Positions 36,250 to 45,899 of a stretch of 64,000 nt of DNA are shown one piece after another. Numbering within the stretch: position 1 is the first letter of the stretch; each line of letters starts with the position of its first letter. The notes under the pieces were generated by a model. That model was not told where the DNA came from and searched no databases. It saw nothing but the letters and a program-made list of their open reading frames with translations. This DNA is from Clostridium sp. K4410.MGS-306 (GTDB lineage Bacteria; Cyanobacteriota; Vampirovibrionia; Gastranaerophilales; Gastranaerophilaceae). Location of the stretch: the NCBI GenBank assembly GCA_000980375.1, contig LARD01000003.1:62001-126000 (forward strand), in the 5' to 3' direction. A program made the position numbers and the translations under genes.

Positions 36250-37488
36250 TTACAGATCTTCGTCATCAACGTCAAAATCACTGTAGTCAAAATCTTCTTC
36301 ATTTACGCTTGTATCCGTATCTTCCTGTACATGCGGTGCTTCAAGCTCTTCTTGAGTATATTCGCTTTCGTCGAGCATTTCTTCTATCTGTTGTTGCTGC
36401 GGTTGTTCCTGAGCATACTCTGCATTGTCAGAAGCTTGATTTTTTTCTTCTGTAAATATCTGATTGATTTTTACCCCGTACCTGTCATTTATAATGATTA
36501 ATTCACCTGAGGCAACAATTTTATCTTCTACTTTCAAATCGATTCTGTTGTCATAAACAGAGCCAATGTCCACAACCAGACCTTCAGAGATTTGTTTGAG
36601 TTCACCAAGCGTTAGCTTAACTTTTTCAAACTCTGCTCCAATATCAACCTGTATTGTGTCCCACATATTGTATATATCAGGGCTTGTCATTGTATTATCT
36701 CCTTTCGGGTTGTTCCCGTTGTCGTCAAAATTGTCATAATCAATCATAATCGCCGGGTTTGGCACTACTTTGATTTCTGTTGAGTAATTGTTGTAAGTCA
36801 AAACCATTTTGTTTGATTTGCTGTGCTCCAGCATAACGATGTCATCTTTTTCAAGATGCTTGAGCTCGTTCAGGCGGATTCGTGTGTAACCTACATTCAG
36901 CTTTACTTCGGCAGTGCTGTTGAGAAAATCTGTTATGCTGAAAGATTCCTCTGCCAACTGGGTTGTTTCAGGTTCAATTGCAACTACGGGAATTTTTATT
37001 ACAAGTTTTCCGATAGTTTTTGTCTTTGTTTTAAGAAAAAATGTAAGATTTGCTTCGTTATAGTTTGTGTTGTTATGAGGGAGTGCATCGCCTGATTTTA
37101 TAAGATGGCTGAAATTTTTGTATAAAAAATCGTCAAATCCTGTTAGGATTTTTGCTTCGAGTTCTGTGAGTTTTTCTATGTTGAAGTTTCTTCCGTTAGG
37201 GCCCAGAATGTTTTCTAAAAGATTTTTGACAATATTTTTTGACAGCCTGATAAAAACAGAAAGCTCTTTGTTTAATCTTATCTGCGTAACAAAAAACTCT
37301 TCTCTTTCTGCAAGAATATTGGTGTTTTCGCTGACACAGACCAGTTTTACGTCAGCATTTTCATTCCAGAATTCGCAAAATGTGTCTTCCAGAATTTTTG
37401 TAAAATTGGTATCAAACCAGTTAAAAGTGTTTTTTAACTGACCGGAAAACTCTGATATTACTGTTTCTTCCTCTTCCCTTAACTGCAA
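36250..37488 (-). CDS. FliN/FliY-like switch protein with two SPOA domains
   Basis: A 412-residue cytoplasmic protein at the head of the flagellar operon. An unassigned N-terminal part (1-185) is followed by a first SPOA-like domain (about 192-250; VKLNVGYTRIRLNELKHL) and a clear C-terminal FliN-type SPOA domain (about 277-346; QVDIGAEFEKVKLTLGELKQI, SGELIIINDRYGVKI). A strongly acidic, Gln-rich tail (350-412) ends the chain. Two SPOA domains in one protein resemble SctQ or a FliM-FliN fusion. The start is TTG at 37488, chosen because AAGGGA is eight bases upstream and no ATG is available in frame before a stop. Confidence 0.8.
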   Translation of the reverse strand: MQLREEEETVISEFSGQLKNTFNWFDTNFTKILEDTFCEFWNENADVKLVCVSENTNILAEREEFFVTQIRLNKELSVFIRLSKNIVKNLLENILGPNGRNFNIEKLTELEAKILTGFDDFLYKNFSHLIKSGDALPHNNTNYNEANLTFFLKTKTKTIGKLVIKIPVVAIEPETTQLAEESFSITDFLNSTAEVKLNVGYTRIRLNELKHLEKDDIVMLEHSKSNKMVLTYNNYSTEIKVVPNPAIMIDYDNFDDNGNNPKGDNTMTSPDIYNMWDTIQVDIGAEFEKVKLTLGELKQISEGLVVDIGSVYDNRIDLKVEDKIVASGELIIINDRYGVKINQIFTEEKNQASDNAEYAQEQPQQQQIEEMLDESEYTQEELEAPHVQEDTDTSVNEEDFDYSDFDVDDEDL

Positions 37489-37735
37489 AATACTGTCCCT
37501 TAATCTTACAATTTCCCCTATAGTAATCTTAAGAATCAGACGCTGTTTTCACATCATATATTCGTTGTATTTAGTTTGTAACGGTTTGTAAAGTTGAATT
37601 TAAAATAGCTGAAACTCGCTCATAATGACTAATAGGATAGGATAGATGAGGCTGGATTATGCGTATAGCAATTAATTTCACTTTTGTATTTTCATGAATA
37701 TAAGGTCACTGTAAGTAAAAAAGGAAAAGGTAAAA

Positions 37736-38953
37736 ATGGAAGTATCAAAAGTTCAGCCACAAAGGCCTGTTAATTTTAACGCCTCATCGAAAGAAGAAAA
37801 ATCTGCAGTTTTACAAAAAAAGTTTGTAAAACCGGACAACGATAATACAAAAGCAATTGCGCTGTCTCTTGCTGCACTTGCCGCAGCTGGTGCTGCTTTT
37901 GTAATTGGCAAAAATAGCGCAAAAACAAAAGAAATTGTTAAAGAAATCATTAAAGAAGCACCCAAAACTGCTGATGAAGCCGCAGGAAAAATAAAACAAG
38001 AAACAGCTTCAACAGTACAAAAAGCTACAGAAACTGCAGCAAAAAAAATTGAAGATATATTAGAGTTTTATCCTAACGGCAACAGAAAATTTATTAAAAT
38101 TTTTAATGAAGAAACAGGAAAACCTGTAAAATATGTTGAAAACTATGCAAATGGCCAAACAAAGCAGGTAATTGAATATAACGCAGACGGAGTAGTCTCT
38201 GCTGCCACAAACTATTATCAAAACGGTCAAAAAGCTAAAGTAGTTGACAAAACGGGGCTTACAACAACGTTTTATCCTTCAGGAGTTATGAAAACAAAAG
38301 GAGGTTCAGCCTCAACAACTTATTATACAAAAGACGGTATAATGGAAAAACGCATAGAAAATCATTATTCGTCTGTAAGAGAAATTGATTATATAAATGG
38401 TTCAGTAAAAGAAATAAGCTTTAATAAAAACGGTGAAGTTTCGGAAATCTCTACTTATGGCAGAAATCAAAATGATAAGGATTTATTCTTAAAAGATGGA
38501 CGTATTTTTAAAGAAGTTGAAAGACTTGAAGATGGCACAAGAAAAGTAAGTGTGAAAGATACACGTCATAGAAAAGACAAGGTAGTTTATTCTTCAGTCC
38601 AAACTCCTGAAATGTTAGCTGCTCACAGAAGACAAATGGCAAATAAAGCAAGAAAAACCGGCAGCAATGTCCAATCATTTACTGATGGAGGCATGTATGT
38701 AGAACATCCGACAACTACCCGCTCTGCAGCCGGTCAAATGCTGGATAAAACGGTTGATAATATGAAAGATAATATCAGAACAGTAACACAGTACTTTGGA
38801 AAAGGAATAAAACAGGAAAAGGTTTATGACCTTAGTGCCGGAGTAAATTCTCCTAAATTGAAAAAGCTGACCCTTATTAGAGAAGACGGCTCTAAAAAAG
38901 TAACAGAGTTTTTAGATGACGGAACTAAAAAAAATAACGGAATATCTGTCTGA
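37736..38953 (+). CDS. Membrane-anchored protein with MORN-like (YwqK-type) repeats
   Basis: A 405-residue protein. A short N-terminal tail with PVNFNA (11-16) precedes one membrane helix (about 40-58) rich in Ala. A Lys/Glu/Ala helical stretch (65-108) leads into repeats of the form F/Y-x-N-G-x-x-K-x-x-x-x-Y, as in FYPNGNRKFIKIF, YANGQTKQVIEYN and YYQNGQKAKVV, similar to MORN_2/YwqK repeats. A Lys-rich C-terminal region follows. AAAGGAAAAGG precedes the ATG and a terminator follows at 38991. The function is unknown; repeats of this kind often mediate binding. Confidence 0.65.
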   Translation: MEVSKVQPQRPVNFNASSKEEKSAVLQKKFVKPDNDNTKAIALSLAALAAAGAAFVIGKNSAKTKEIVKEIIKEAPKTADEAAGKIKQETASTVQKATETAAKKIEDILEFYPNGNRKFIKIFNEETGKPVKYVENYANGQTKQVIEYNADGVVSAATNYYQNGQKAKVVDKTGLTTTFYPSGVMKTKGGSASTTYYTKDGIMEKRIENHYSSVREIDYINGSVKEISFNKNGEVSEISTYGRNQNDKDLFLKDGRIFKEVERLEDGTRKVSVKDTRHRKDKVVYSSVQTPEMLAAHRRQMANKARKTGSNVQSFTDGGMYVEHPTTTRSAAGQMLDKTVDNMKDNIRTVTQYFGKGIKQEKVYDLSAGVNSPKLKKLTLIREDGSKKVTEFLDDGTKKNNGISV

Positions 38954-38990
38954 CGGCTCATTGAAAGCATAATTACGATAAATAATAATA

Positions 38991-39026
38991 AAAACTGTCT
39001 GATTATAATCATATCAGGCAGTTTTT
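38991..39026 (+). terminator. Rho-independent terminator after the MORN-like gene
   Basis: Stem AAAACTGTCTGAT / ATCAGGCAGTTTT with one G-U pair and a 9-base loop, followed by T residues. Confidence 0.85.
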
Positions 39027-39104
39027 ATTGTACTGCTTTTTTCCAATGTAACAACGCGATATTTAAGATATGGTTTTTTCATCAGGACATTAATGGAGAA
39101 AGAT

Positions 39105-39773
39105 ATGGAAAAGACAAAAAAAATACTGATTGTAGTTACTAATACATCCGATTCGGGTGATTTGCATAAAACAGGGGTCTGGCTGGAAGAATTTGCCGTA
39201 CCTTATTATGCCTTTCAAGATGAAGGCTATGAGGTTACGGTTGCCAGCCCTCTCGGCGGAGTGGCACCTATAGATGAAAACAGCCTGGAATGCAAAAATC
39301 CTACTGAATGGGACTACACAAAAAAATATCTGGATAATACAAAAAAACTGGATGAGGTAGATTACAAAACGTATGATGCAATATTCATACCGGGCGGCCA
39401 CGGTCCAATGTTTGACCTTGCTCAAAATGAACTTTTAGGTGAAATAGTGTCGTATTTTTACAACACTCATAAACCTGTTGCAGCATTGTGCCACGGGCCT
39501 GCGGGGTTGATAAATGCAAAGACCGAAACAAATGAACCTATTGTTAAAGGAATGAGGCTTACTTCTTTTACAAATGAAGAAGAAAAAATTATAAAAAAAG
39601 ACAAAATGGTGCCATTTTTGTTAGAGTCAAAGCTCAGACAGCTCGGTGCTCTGTTTGAAGATGCTGCTCCCTGGTCAGAGCATGTGGTTGTTGACGAAAA
39701 TTTAATCACAGGCCAAAACCCTGCTTCCGCAAAACTGACAGCAGAACATACCATCAAAAAACTAAAACTTTAA
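39105..39773 (+). CDS. DJ-1/PfpI (Hsp31-like) family protein
   Basis: A 222-residue protein of the class I glutamine amidotransferase-like superfamily. The nucleophile elbow is AALCHGPAGL, with an upstream acidic-residue region AIFIPGGHGPMFDL; HTGVWLEEFAVPYYAF-type start and the C-terminal ITGQNPASA match the Hsp31/glyoxalase III-like group. A role in glyoxal detoxification or protein repair is possible. I favour the ATG at 39105, which has GGAG six bases upstream; an ATG at 39093 would add four residues. It converges on the pentapeptide gene, whose stop abuts. Confidence 0.85.
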   Translation: MEKTKKILIVVTNTSDSGDLHKTGVWLEEFAVPYYAFQDEGYEVTVASPLGGVAPIDENSLECKNPTEWDYTKKYLDNTKKLDEVDYKTYDAIFIPGGHGPMFDLAQNELLGEIVSYFYNTHKPVAALCHGPAGLINAKTETNEPIVKGMRLTSFTNEEEKIIKKDKMVPFLLESKLRQLGALFEDAAPWSEHVVVDENLITGQNPASAKLTAEHTIKKLKL

Positions 39774-40304
39774 TTAATAATCAGCTGATGCATGGTCATC
39801 ATCGTCTTCGAGTGATGACAAATCGCGGGTGTATGTTGTGTCAAAATCTTCAGGCAGCAAATCTGTATCAGGCCAGATTGTAGATTCATCAAATCTTACG
39901 GCTTCCATATTTTCTGCCGCTGAAAAATCAGAATTTTCAAGATTACTTTCGTTAAAAACTGCACCCGCCATGTCAGCATCGGTAAAATTACAGTAGCTTG
40001 CAGTTGCATAGCTGTAGTCTGTTCCGTTTAAGAGTGCACCTGAAAAATTACATTCAACAAGATTTGCTCTTGAAAAATCAGCTGATGTTAAATCTGTGTT
40101 AGAAAAATTTACTTCTGTAAAAGTAGATTCGCTAAAACAGCAGCCGGATAGATCAGCGTCTGAAAGGTCAACATTTTCCAATGACAAATTTGAAAAATCC
40201 AGCTCGCTCAAATCAAGCTCTTCGTGGTCTTTTTTGTATTCTTCATATTCTTGAGAATTTTTTACAATAAGATCAAAAATTTCTTCTTTTGAATAATCTG
40301 CCAT
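39774..40304 (-). CDS. Pentapeptide repeat protein
   Basis: A 176-residue protein. From about residue 28 to 120 the sequence follows the A(D/N)LxX five-residue pattern (LSNLSLENVDLSDADLSG, FSNTDLTSADFSRANL), which folds into a right-handed quadrilateral beta helix. The C-terminus is acidic (LSSLEDDDDH). Such proteins can mimic DNA or mediate protein contacts; the target is unknown. GGAGAAG before the ATG is a good ribosome site. It may be the last gene of the leftward signalling operon (55 bases after the response regulator). Confidence 0.85.
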   Translation of the reverse strand: MADYSKEEIFDLIVKNSQEYEEYKKDHEELDLSELDFSNLSLENVDLSDADLSGCCFSESTFTEVNFSNTDLTSADFSRANLVECNFSGALLNGTDYSYATASYCNFTDADMAGAVFNESNLENSDFSAAENMEAVRFDESTIWPDTDLLPEDFDTTYTRDLSSLEDDDDHASADY

Positions 40305-40359
40305 TACGCTTCTCCTTAGCTGACTGTTATTTTTTTATAATACCCGTATTTGATATTAT

Positions 40360-40989
40360 TTAATCCTCTATTATACGCATTTGCATAGCTAATAAAACAG
40401 CCTGTGTTCTGTTTTTTACTTTGAGTTTTTTGAAAATGCTGTTAAGGTGCGTTTTTACGGTAACTTCTCTTACAAAGAGTTTTTGTGCAATATCGTTATT
40501 GCTTGCACCTTGAGAGACCATTTTTAAGATTTCTTTTTCTCTTGCCGTAAGAGGTTCTATTTCACCTTCTTGCACAAATTTTAAATCCACATTGCTGACT
40601 TTTTCTTTTTGCCAGGTAGAACGTCTTAAAAGTGCTTCAATTCTTGCTAGTAAGTTAGGAAGAATAAAGGGTTTCACAACATAATCATCCGCACCGAATT
40701 TGAGTCCTGAGATTTCTTTTTGTTCTTCGTTAAGTGCAGTAATCATAATTACCGGGATATTTTCAAGCCTTTTATTTACTCTTATTGCTTTCAATGTTTC
40801 CCAGCCGTCCATATTTGGCATCATTACATCAAGCAGCACCATATCATAGTCGCTGTTTTCTGATGTAAGCTTTTTCAGCCCCTGCATACCGTCTGTAGCA
40901 ACATCAACCTCATATCCGTACAAAGGCAATGCATCTGCAAGGTATTTGGGACTATCATCTATAATTAAGATTTTAGCTATAGCAACCAT
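40360..40989 (-). CDS. Response regulator, receiver plus LuxR-type HTH
   Basis: A 209-residue regulator. The receiver has IIDDS at the N-terminus, phospho-acceptor Asp in MVLLDVMMPNMDGWE (near residue 54) and the conserved Lys in YVVKPF. The output is a GerE/LuxR HTH (LTAREKEILKMVSQGASNNDIAQKL, then VKTHLNSIFKKLKVKNRTQA). The receiver has the OmpR-like KPF form although the output is NarL-like, a combination common in Cyanobacteria. A cognate kinase is not adjacent; the hybrid kinase at 30405 is 9 kb away. Confidence 0.92.
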   Translation of the reverse strand: MVAIAKILIIDDSPKYLADALPLYGYEVDVATDGMQGLKKLTSENSDYDMVLLDVMMPNMDGWETLKAIRVNKRLENIPVIMITALNEEQKEISGLKFGADDYVVKPFILPNLLARIEALLRRSTWQKEKVSNVDLKFVQEGEIEPLTAREKEILKMVSQGASNNDIAQKLFVREVTVKTHLNSIFKKLKVKNRTQAVLLAMQMRIIED

Positions 40990-41081
40990 TTTTTTATTCT
41001 TTCTTCTTATACTTTAGTTGTAATTTTAATTGATAAGTTATTATTTATCAATTAAAAGCGCTCGAAATTCATCTATTTAGA

Positions 41082-41756
41082 TTATATAATATGGTCTTTG
41101 ATGGCTTTTATTGCTGCCTGTGTTCTGTCACTAACAGACAGTTTTTGCAAAATATTGCAGACATGTGCTTTTGTCGTGTTAACACTTACGTCAAGCTTTT
41201 TTGCTATATCGCTGTTGGAAAATCCTTCTACAATCAGAGCCAGCACCTGTTTTTCTCTGGTAGTCAGGTTTGTGTCTGCGGTTTTTTCTTGTTTTGCATC
41301 AGTATCAGGCGGGTTTTTGTCTTCTTTTTCATAAGCAACAGCTGCATTGAGCACATAACCTGCTACTTTGGGATCAAACCACGCTGCACCTTTAATAACA
41401 GATTCTACAATGCTGATTAGTTTGTCAGGGGCAACATCTTTTGTGCAATAGGCAGAAGCACCGGCTTTTACGGATTTTATCACATCTTCTTGCTGTTCGT
41501 GTGAGGAAAGTATAATTACTTTTATTTCCGGATGTTTTTGTTTAATGATTTTAGCTGCTTCAATACCGTTCATATCAGGCAGCCCCAGATCCATTATTAC
41601 AACATCAATGTTTTCTTTTTCTACAATATCTATACCGGTTTGTGCTTTAGACGCTTCATATATTTCAGCCAGGCAGTCTTCTGATTCAAAAGCTGTTTTT
41701 AAACCAAACCTTGTAAGAGCATGGTCTTCTACTATAAGGATATTGTATTTTGCCAT
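41082..41756 (-). CDS. NarL/FixJ-family response regulator
   Basis: A 224-residue regulator. The receiver has VEDHALTRFGL, acceptor Asp in VVIMDLGLPDMNGIEAA and Lys in AYCTKDV. The C-terminal HTH reads LTTREKQVLALIVEGFSNSDIA with VNTTKAHVCNILQKLSVSDRTQA. The linker (about 140-160) is charged. It lies 16 bases downstream of the TPR gene and upstream of a second regulator of similar output, in a leftward operon starting with the GAF-HD-GYP gene. Confidence 0.93.
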   Translation of the reverse strand: MAKYNILIVEDHALTRFGLKTAFESEDCLAEIYEASKAQTGIDIVEKENIDVVIMDLGLPDMNGIEAAKIIKQKHPEIKVIILSSHEQQEDVIKSVKAGASAYCTKDVAPDKLISIVESVIKGAAWFDPKVAGYVLNAAVAYEKEDKNPPDTDAKQEKTADTNLTTREKQVLALIVEGFSNSDIAKKLDVSVNTTKAHVCNILQKLSVSDRTQAAIKAIKDHII

Positions 41757-41772
41757 TATTGCCTTTATTTCT

Positions 41773-43362
41773 TTATAACTGTGAGCTCAATTCTTTTGAC
41801 GCTTCAACAAAGAAAGGATTTATTTCTAACGATTTTTTAAAATTACTCTGTGCAGCCTCTTTGTTTCCCTGTTGTTTTTGTATAAGACCTGCCAGATAGT
41901 AATATCTGTGGTCTTTACTGTTAACGTATTTTACGGGTTTGAGATATGTCCTTGCGAGTTCCAAACGGTTATTTTTGATGGCAATATCTGTAAGGTCCAG
42001 CCAGGCGTCTGTCATCATCGGGTCAAGAGACACAGCTTTTTTCAAATATTGTATGTTTTTTATTTCGTCAATTTTTGAGGCAGTATAATAAATATCTGCA
42101 CTAAGATTTTCTTTTGCAAGCACTTTGTTTGCATATTCAACAGATTTGTCTGTCATATCAAGCATTTTGTAGCATAAAGAAGCATTGATTAGAGCAGTTG
42201 TATTGTTTTTGTCTTTTTTTGCTGCCTTTATATAAAAATCTACTGCATTTTTATAATCTTTTTTGAACATATACATATTGGCAATGCCCATAAGTGTTTG
42301 TGGATTATTTTTTTTGATTTTATAGGCTCTTTCATACATGTCCATTGAGTCTGCAAGTTTATTTTGTTTGAAATAAATATCTGCAAGCAGTGTCATTGAA
42401 TCGACATCTTTTTTGTTTGCGGAAATATTCTGATTGAGTTCTTTTATAGCTCTTTGAGAGTCACCTGTTTGCATAAAATAATGAGCCAGATAATATCTGG
42501 ATTTTGCACGGTCTTTTGCAGCTTTTGCCAGTGTGTAATACCTTAAACCCTCAAGATCTTTTCTGTAATCCAGAATGTTAATATCCTGACTCAAAAGGTT
42601 GTCCAGGGTTTTGATTGCGTCAGACAGTTTGTTTGTTTCGCAAAAAATTTGAGCTTTATATTTTACATAATTTGCATTGTCAGGGTTTATTGACAGAGCT
42701 TTGTTTATTTCATTAATGGCTTTCGAGTATTCTTTTATGTTGTAATAAGCCTGTGAAAGTATATAATGAGCGTAATCAGAGCGCTTGAGTCTGTCAGGCA
42801 TTTTGTTCATATCACGTGCAACTTCAAACGCCAGATTGTTGTAATAAATTTCCGTATAATTTTGTGCAAGGAGTATTTCGTCATCGTAAGAAAGTACTAC
42901 CTGTGGGAAGAGTTTGGATTTTATCAGCTGTATCTGGTGGTTGTAGGTTTCTCTGTCTTGTATGTTGTTGATTGCTTCCTGTGCAAGTGAGAACAACCCA
43001 ATATTTGCAAACTTGTATGCAAGGCCAAGGTTAACAAAGTCTTCTGTTTGTGAGCCGGCCAGCACAATTTTGTAGTCTTTGTATGCGGATGTTATATTAC
43101 CCTGTGTAAATTTTTCATTTGCATCAGCATATTTTTTAGAATAATCAATAGATGCAGTGTTTTGTGTGTTACTGTTTTGCGAGAACGTTATTATTCTTAA
43201 AAAGTCATTTGTAAGTTCGTTGTTTTTTATGACTTTGAGGTTCTCCTGATTAAACGTGGAAACAGGTGTTTTTATTATATTTTTATCAGGGCCTTGTGCA
43301 AAACAAACACAGGCTGTAGAGCTTGCTAAAATTACTGCTGTTGTTATAAATTTTTTAATCAT
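41773..43362 (-). CDS. Exported TPR-repeat protein
   Basis: A 529-residue protein with a signal peptide (cleavage near VCFAQ, residue 22-23). Most of the chain is tetratricopeptide repeats (for example EYSKAINEINKALSINPDNANY, LADSMDMYERAYKIKKNNPQ, KDYKNAVDFYIKAAKKDKNN). It is likely a periplasmic scaffold. It starts 7 bases after the HD-GYP gene and precedes two response regulators, so it may be the extracytoplasmic partner of this signalling unit; that link is inferred from context alone. Confidence 0.85.
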   Translation of the reverse strand: MIKKFITTAVILASSTACVCFAQGPDKNIIKTPVSTFNQENLKVIKNNELTNDFLRIITFSQNSNTQNTASIDYSKKYADANEKFTQGNITSAYKDYKIVLAGSQTEDFVNLGLAYKFANIGLFSLAQEAINNIQDRETYNHQIQLIKSKLFPQVVLSYDDEILLAQNYTEIYYNNLAFEVARDMNKMPDRLKRSDYAHYILSQAYYNIKEYSKAINEINKALSINPDNANYVKYKAQIFCETNKLSDAIKTLDNLLSQDINILDYRKDLEGLRYYTLAKAAKDRAKSRYYLAHYFMQTGDSQRAIKELNQNISANKKDVDSMTLLADIYFKQNKLADSMDMYERAYKIKKNNPQTLMGIANMYMFKKDYKNAVDFYIKAAKKDKNNTTALINASLCYKMLDMTDKSVEYANKVLAKENLSADIYYTASKIDEIKNIQYLKKAVSLDPMMTDAWLDLTDIAIKNNRLELARTYLKPVKYVNSKDHRYYYLAGLIQKQQGNKEAAQSNFKKSLEINPFFVEASKELSSQL

Positions 43363-43369
43363 AAAATAA

Positions 43370-45121
43370 TTAATTACCTGCCTTACAATTATAGTATCTG
43401 TTAAATAATTCTACCAGAGACCTGTCGGAATCTGAATAGTTTTGTTCATCTGCATCAAGCAGGTTGTAAAGATATTCTACATCAAACTTTGATAATATTT
43501 CTCTGTCTTCGTTGTTGTATAAAACAGAGTCTACCTCGCTTAAGAATACATCAACAAGCCTATCGAGTTTGATTTTGAAAAATGCTTCCACAATATTACC
43601 GTCAAAATGTTTCCAGGAACCTGATTTGATAATATCCAGGGCATTTTTGATGGGCATTTTGTCACGGTAATGTCTTTTTGATGTAATAGCGTCAAATACA
43701 TCACTAACAGCCAGCACTCTGCCGCCAAAGTGGATTTCTTCGCCTTTTAATTTTCTGAAATATCCTGTCCCGTCGTATTTTTCATGGTGGCTTGAGGCAA
43801 TTTCCGCTACTTCTTTAAACTCTTCTGAAATATATACACGGTTGAGTATGTCATATGTTATTTTCACGTGTTCTTGGATATGTTTGTACTCGTCGTCTGT
43901 TAACTTACCGTCTTTTTGCAGCACCGCATCACGTATGCCTATTTTGCCTATATCGTGTAAAATGGCAGCGTGTATAATGTTAGCCTTTGTTTTTTCATCG
44001 GTGTCCATTACTTCGCAAATTAATTCTGAATACATTTTTACACGGTTTGAGTGGCCGGCTGTGATTTTATCTCTTGCATCAATAGAAGCTGCAAGCGTGT
44101 CTACAAAGTTTTTGAAAAGTTCTTTTTGCTGGTTAATCATCAGCTGTTGTGACTCAAATAGTCTTGCGTTTTCAATTGCAATACCGGCACTTGAGCCTAT
44201 TGCAATAAGAATTTCTTCGTCTTCTTTTGTAAAAACAGCGTTGTTTTTGTTTAGAACCTGAAATACACCCAATATTTCGTGTTTCATGTTCCATATAGGC
44301 ATACAAAGTATTGTCTGTGTTTTGTATCCTGTTTCTTTGTCAATTTCCTGATTGAATCTTGAGTCGCTGTAGGCATCTTTGATATTTATTATTTCGCCTG
44401 ATTGAGCAACATAACCGGCCAAGCCTTTATCTGCCGGAAAACGTAGTTCCTGTGTGCCCATACCCAGTGCAATTTTTGATACAAGCTCATTTTTATTTTT
44501 ATCAAGTAGAAAAACAGTGCATCTATCTGCATCGAGCACTTTTTTTATTTCTTGTGCAACAGTTTTTAAAAGCAGTTCAAGGCTTGTTTCTGCTGCAAGT
44601 GTTCTTGCTACGTTGAGCAATGCAACAAGCGGCTTTTCAATATCTGTATCCAAAGTTATTTCGCTGTGGTCTAATTCCAAGGAATCGATTCTTCCGATTA
44701 AATCCATAACTTTGATATTTATAATAGTGTTGTCACTTTGTATTGTGCGTGCTTGTTTTAGTACAGTTAGTGCCTGAGAATAATTTTTTTCCGAAAAATA
44801 AATATATGCCCAGCAAAAAAGATTTGTCTTGATGGCGTTTTTGTTTTGAGAGTTTTCTGCAAGAAATTTTGCATCATCGAGCATATTCAATGAAATTTTA
44901 TAATTACTTTTGTCTGCTTTGTATTTTAAAACTGCAAGCAATGACAGATTTTGTGCGATAAACTCATAAGATTTGTTAAGCAAAAACGTATTATGAATCA
45001 TTTCTGCTTTTGCAGTCAAACTTCCAAGGCTTGCTGTCTCAAGTGTCTTAAAGAGCGAAAACATAGTACTTTGTGCGTGGTTAATATCTTCAACACAAAC
45101 TGACTTTATAAAATCTTCCAT
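43370..45121 (-). CDS. GAF and HD-GYP domain protein (putative c-di-GMP phosphodiesterase)
   Basis: A 583-residue cytoplasmic protein. A helical N-terminal region (1-150, TPR-like) is followed by a GAF sensor domain (about 165-325; GLAGYVAQSGEIINI) and an HD-GYP domain (about 335-520): AGHSNRVKMY, His389-Asp390 in AAILHDIGKIGI, and HHEKYDGTGY at 445-454. In the GYP loop the Pro is Phe455 (DGTGYF instead of DGSGYP), while the following KGEEI is kept. HD-GYP enzymes hydrolyse cyclic di-GMP, which would fit a motile organism. AAGGG precedes the ATG. It heads the leftward operon HD-GYP, TPR, two regulators, pentapeptide protein. Confidence 0.9.
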   Translation of the reverse strand: MEDFIKSVCVEDINHAQSTMFSLFKTLETASLGSLTAKAEMIHNTFLLNKSYEFIAQNLSLLAVLKYKADKSNYKISLNMLDDAKFLAENSQNKNAIKTNLFCWAYIYFSEKNYSQALTVLKQARTIQSDNTIINIKVMDLIGRIDSLELDHSEITLDTDIEKPLVALLNVARTLAAETSLELLLKTVAQEIKKVLDADRCTVFLLDKNKNELVSKIALGMGTQELRFPADKGLAGYVAQSGEIINIKDAYSDSRFNQEIDKETGYKTQTILCMPIWNMKHEILGVFQVLNKNNAVFTKEDEEILIAIGSSAGIAIENARLFESQQLMINQQKELFKNFVDTLAASIDARDKITAGHSNRVKMYSELICEVMDTDEKTKANIIHAAILHDIGKIGIRDAVLQKDGKLTDDEYKHIQEHVKITYDILNRVYISEEFKEVAEIASSHHEKYDGTGYFRKLKGEEIHFGGRVLAVSDVFDAITSKRHYRDKMPIKNALDIIKSGSWKHFDGNIVEAFFKIKLDRLVDVFLSEVDSVLYNNEDREILSKFDVEYLYNLLDADEQNYSDSDRSLVELFNRYYNCKAGN

Positions 45122-45206
45122 ATAAAACCCTTAACATAATCTTTATTTAATTATACAATATTTTTTATAAATGATAAATAATAATGGATAAATATCGGGG
45201 ATTTAT

Positions 45207-45899
45207 ATGAATAAAGTTAGTATTATTGTACCTGTTTTTAATGAAATAAATACGCTGGATACAATTCTGGAAAAAATAGAAAATGCACCATTCTGCGCCT
45301 TGGAAAAAGAAATTATACTTGTAGATGATATGTCAACTGACGGCACAAGAGAACATCTAAAAGAGCTTGAGAGCAGATATAAAGTGTTTTATCACGACAA
45401 AAACCAGGGTAAAGGTGCTGCCATCAGGACAGGCCTGGCTCACATAACAGGAGATATTATGGTTATCCAGGATGCGGATCTTGAGTATGATCCTGCTGAT
45501 TATCAGGATTTGGTGAAACTCATTGTGGAAGACAAAGCTGATGTTGTTTACGGCTCAAGGCTTACCGGCGCCAAACCTTCAAGGTCATTTATGTTTACCC
45601 ATCTTCTTGGCAACAAGCTTTTGACATTTACCACAAATGTCCTTTACGGTGCTACTCTTACTGATATGGAAACCTGCTATAAAGCTTTTAGAGCAAGCTT
45701 TCTTGAAGGTATTCAAATCAAATCCGACAGATTTGATTTTGAACCTGAAATCACAGCTAAGATATTAAAGAAAAAAGCAAGACTCTATGAGCTTCCTATT
45801 TCGTATTATGGAAGAGAATACAATGAAGGCAAAAAAATTACCTGGAAAGATGGTATTCACGCTATCATTGCACTGATTCGCTTCAGATTTAGTGATTAA
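45207..45899 (+). CDS. Glycosyltransferase family 2 (DPM1-like)
   Basis: A 230-residue GT-A enzyme. SIIVPVFNE, IILVDDMSTDGT, NQGKGAAIRTGL and QDADLEYDP (the DxD-like metal site) are the family signatures; DMETCYKAFRA and RFDFEPEITAKIL fit the polyprenyl-phosphate sugar transferase group. There is no membrane segment, unlike full DPM1/ArnC fusions. It may build lipid-linked sugars for envelope glycans. The 3' end overlaps the convergent anti-sigma gene by 11 bases. Confidence 0.9.
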   Translation: MNKVSIIVPVFNEINTLDTILEKIENAPFCALEKEIILVDDMSTDGTREHLKELESRYKVFYHDKNQGKGAAIRTGLAHITGDIMVIQDADLEYDPADYQDLVKLIVEDKADVVYGSRLTGAKPSRSFMFTHLLGNKLLTFTTNVLYGATLTDMETCYKAFRASFLEGIQIKSDRFDFEPEITAKILKKKARLYELPISYYGREYNEGKKITWKDGIHAIIALIRFRFSD

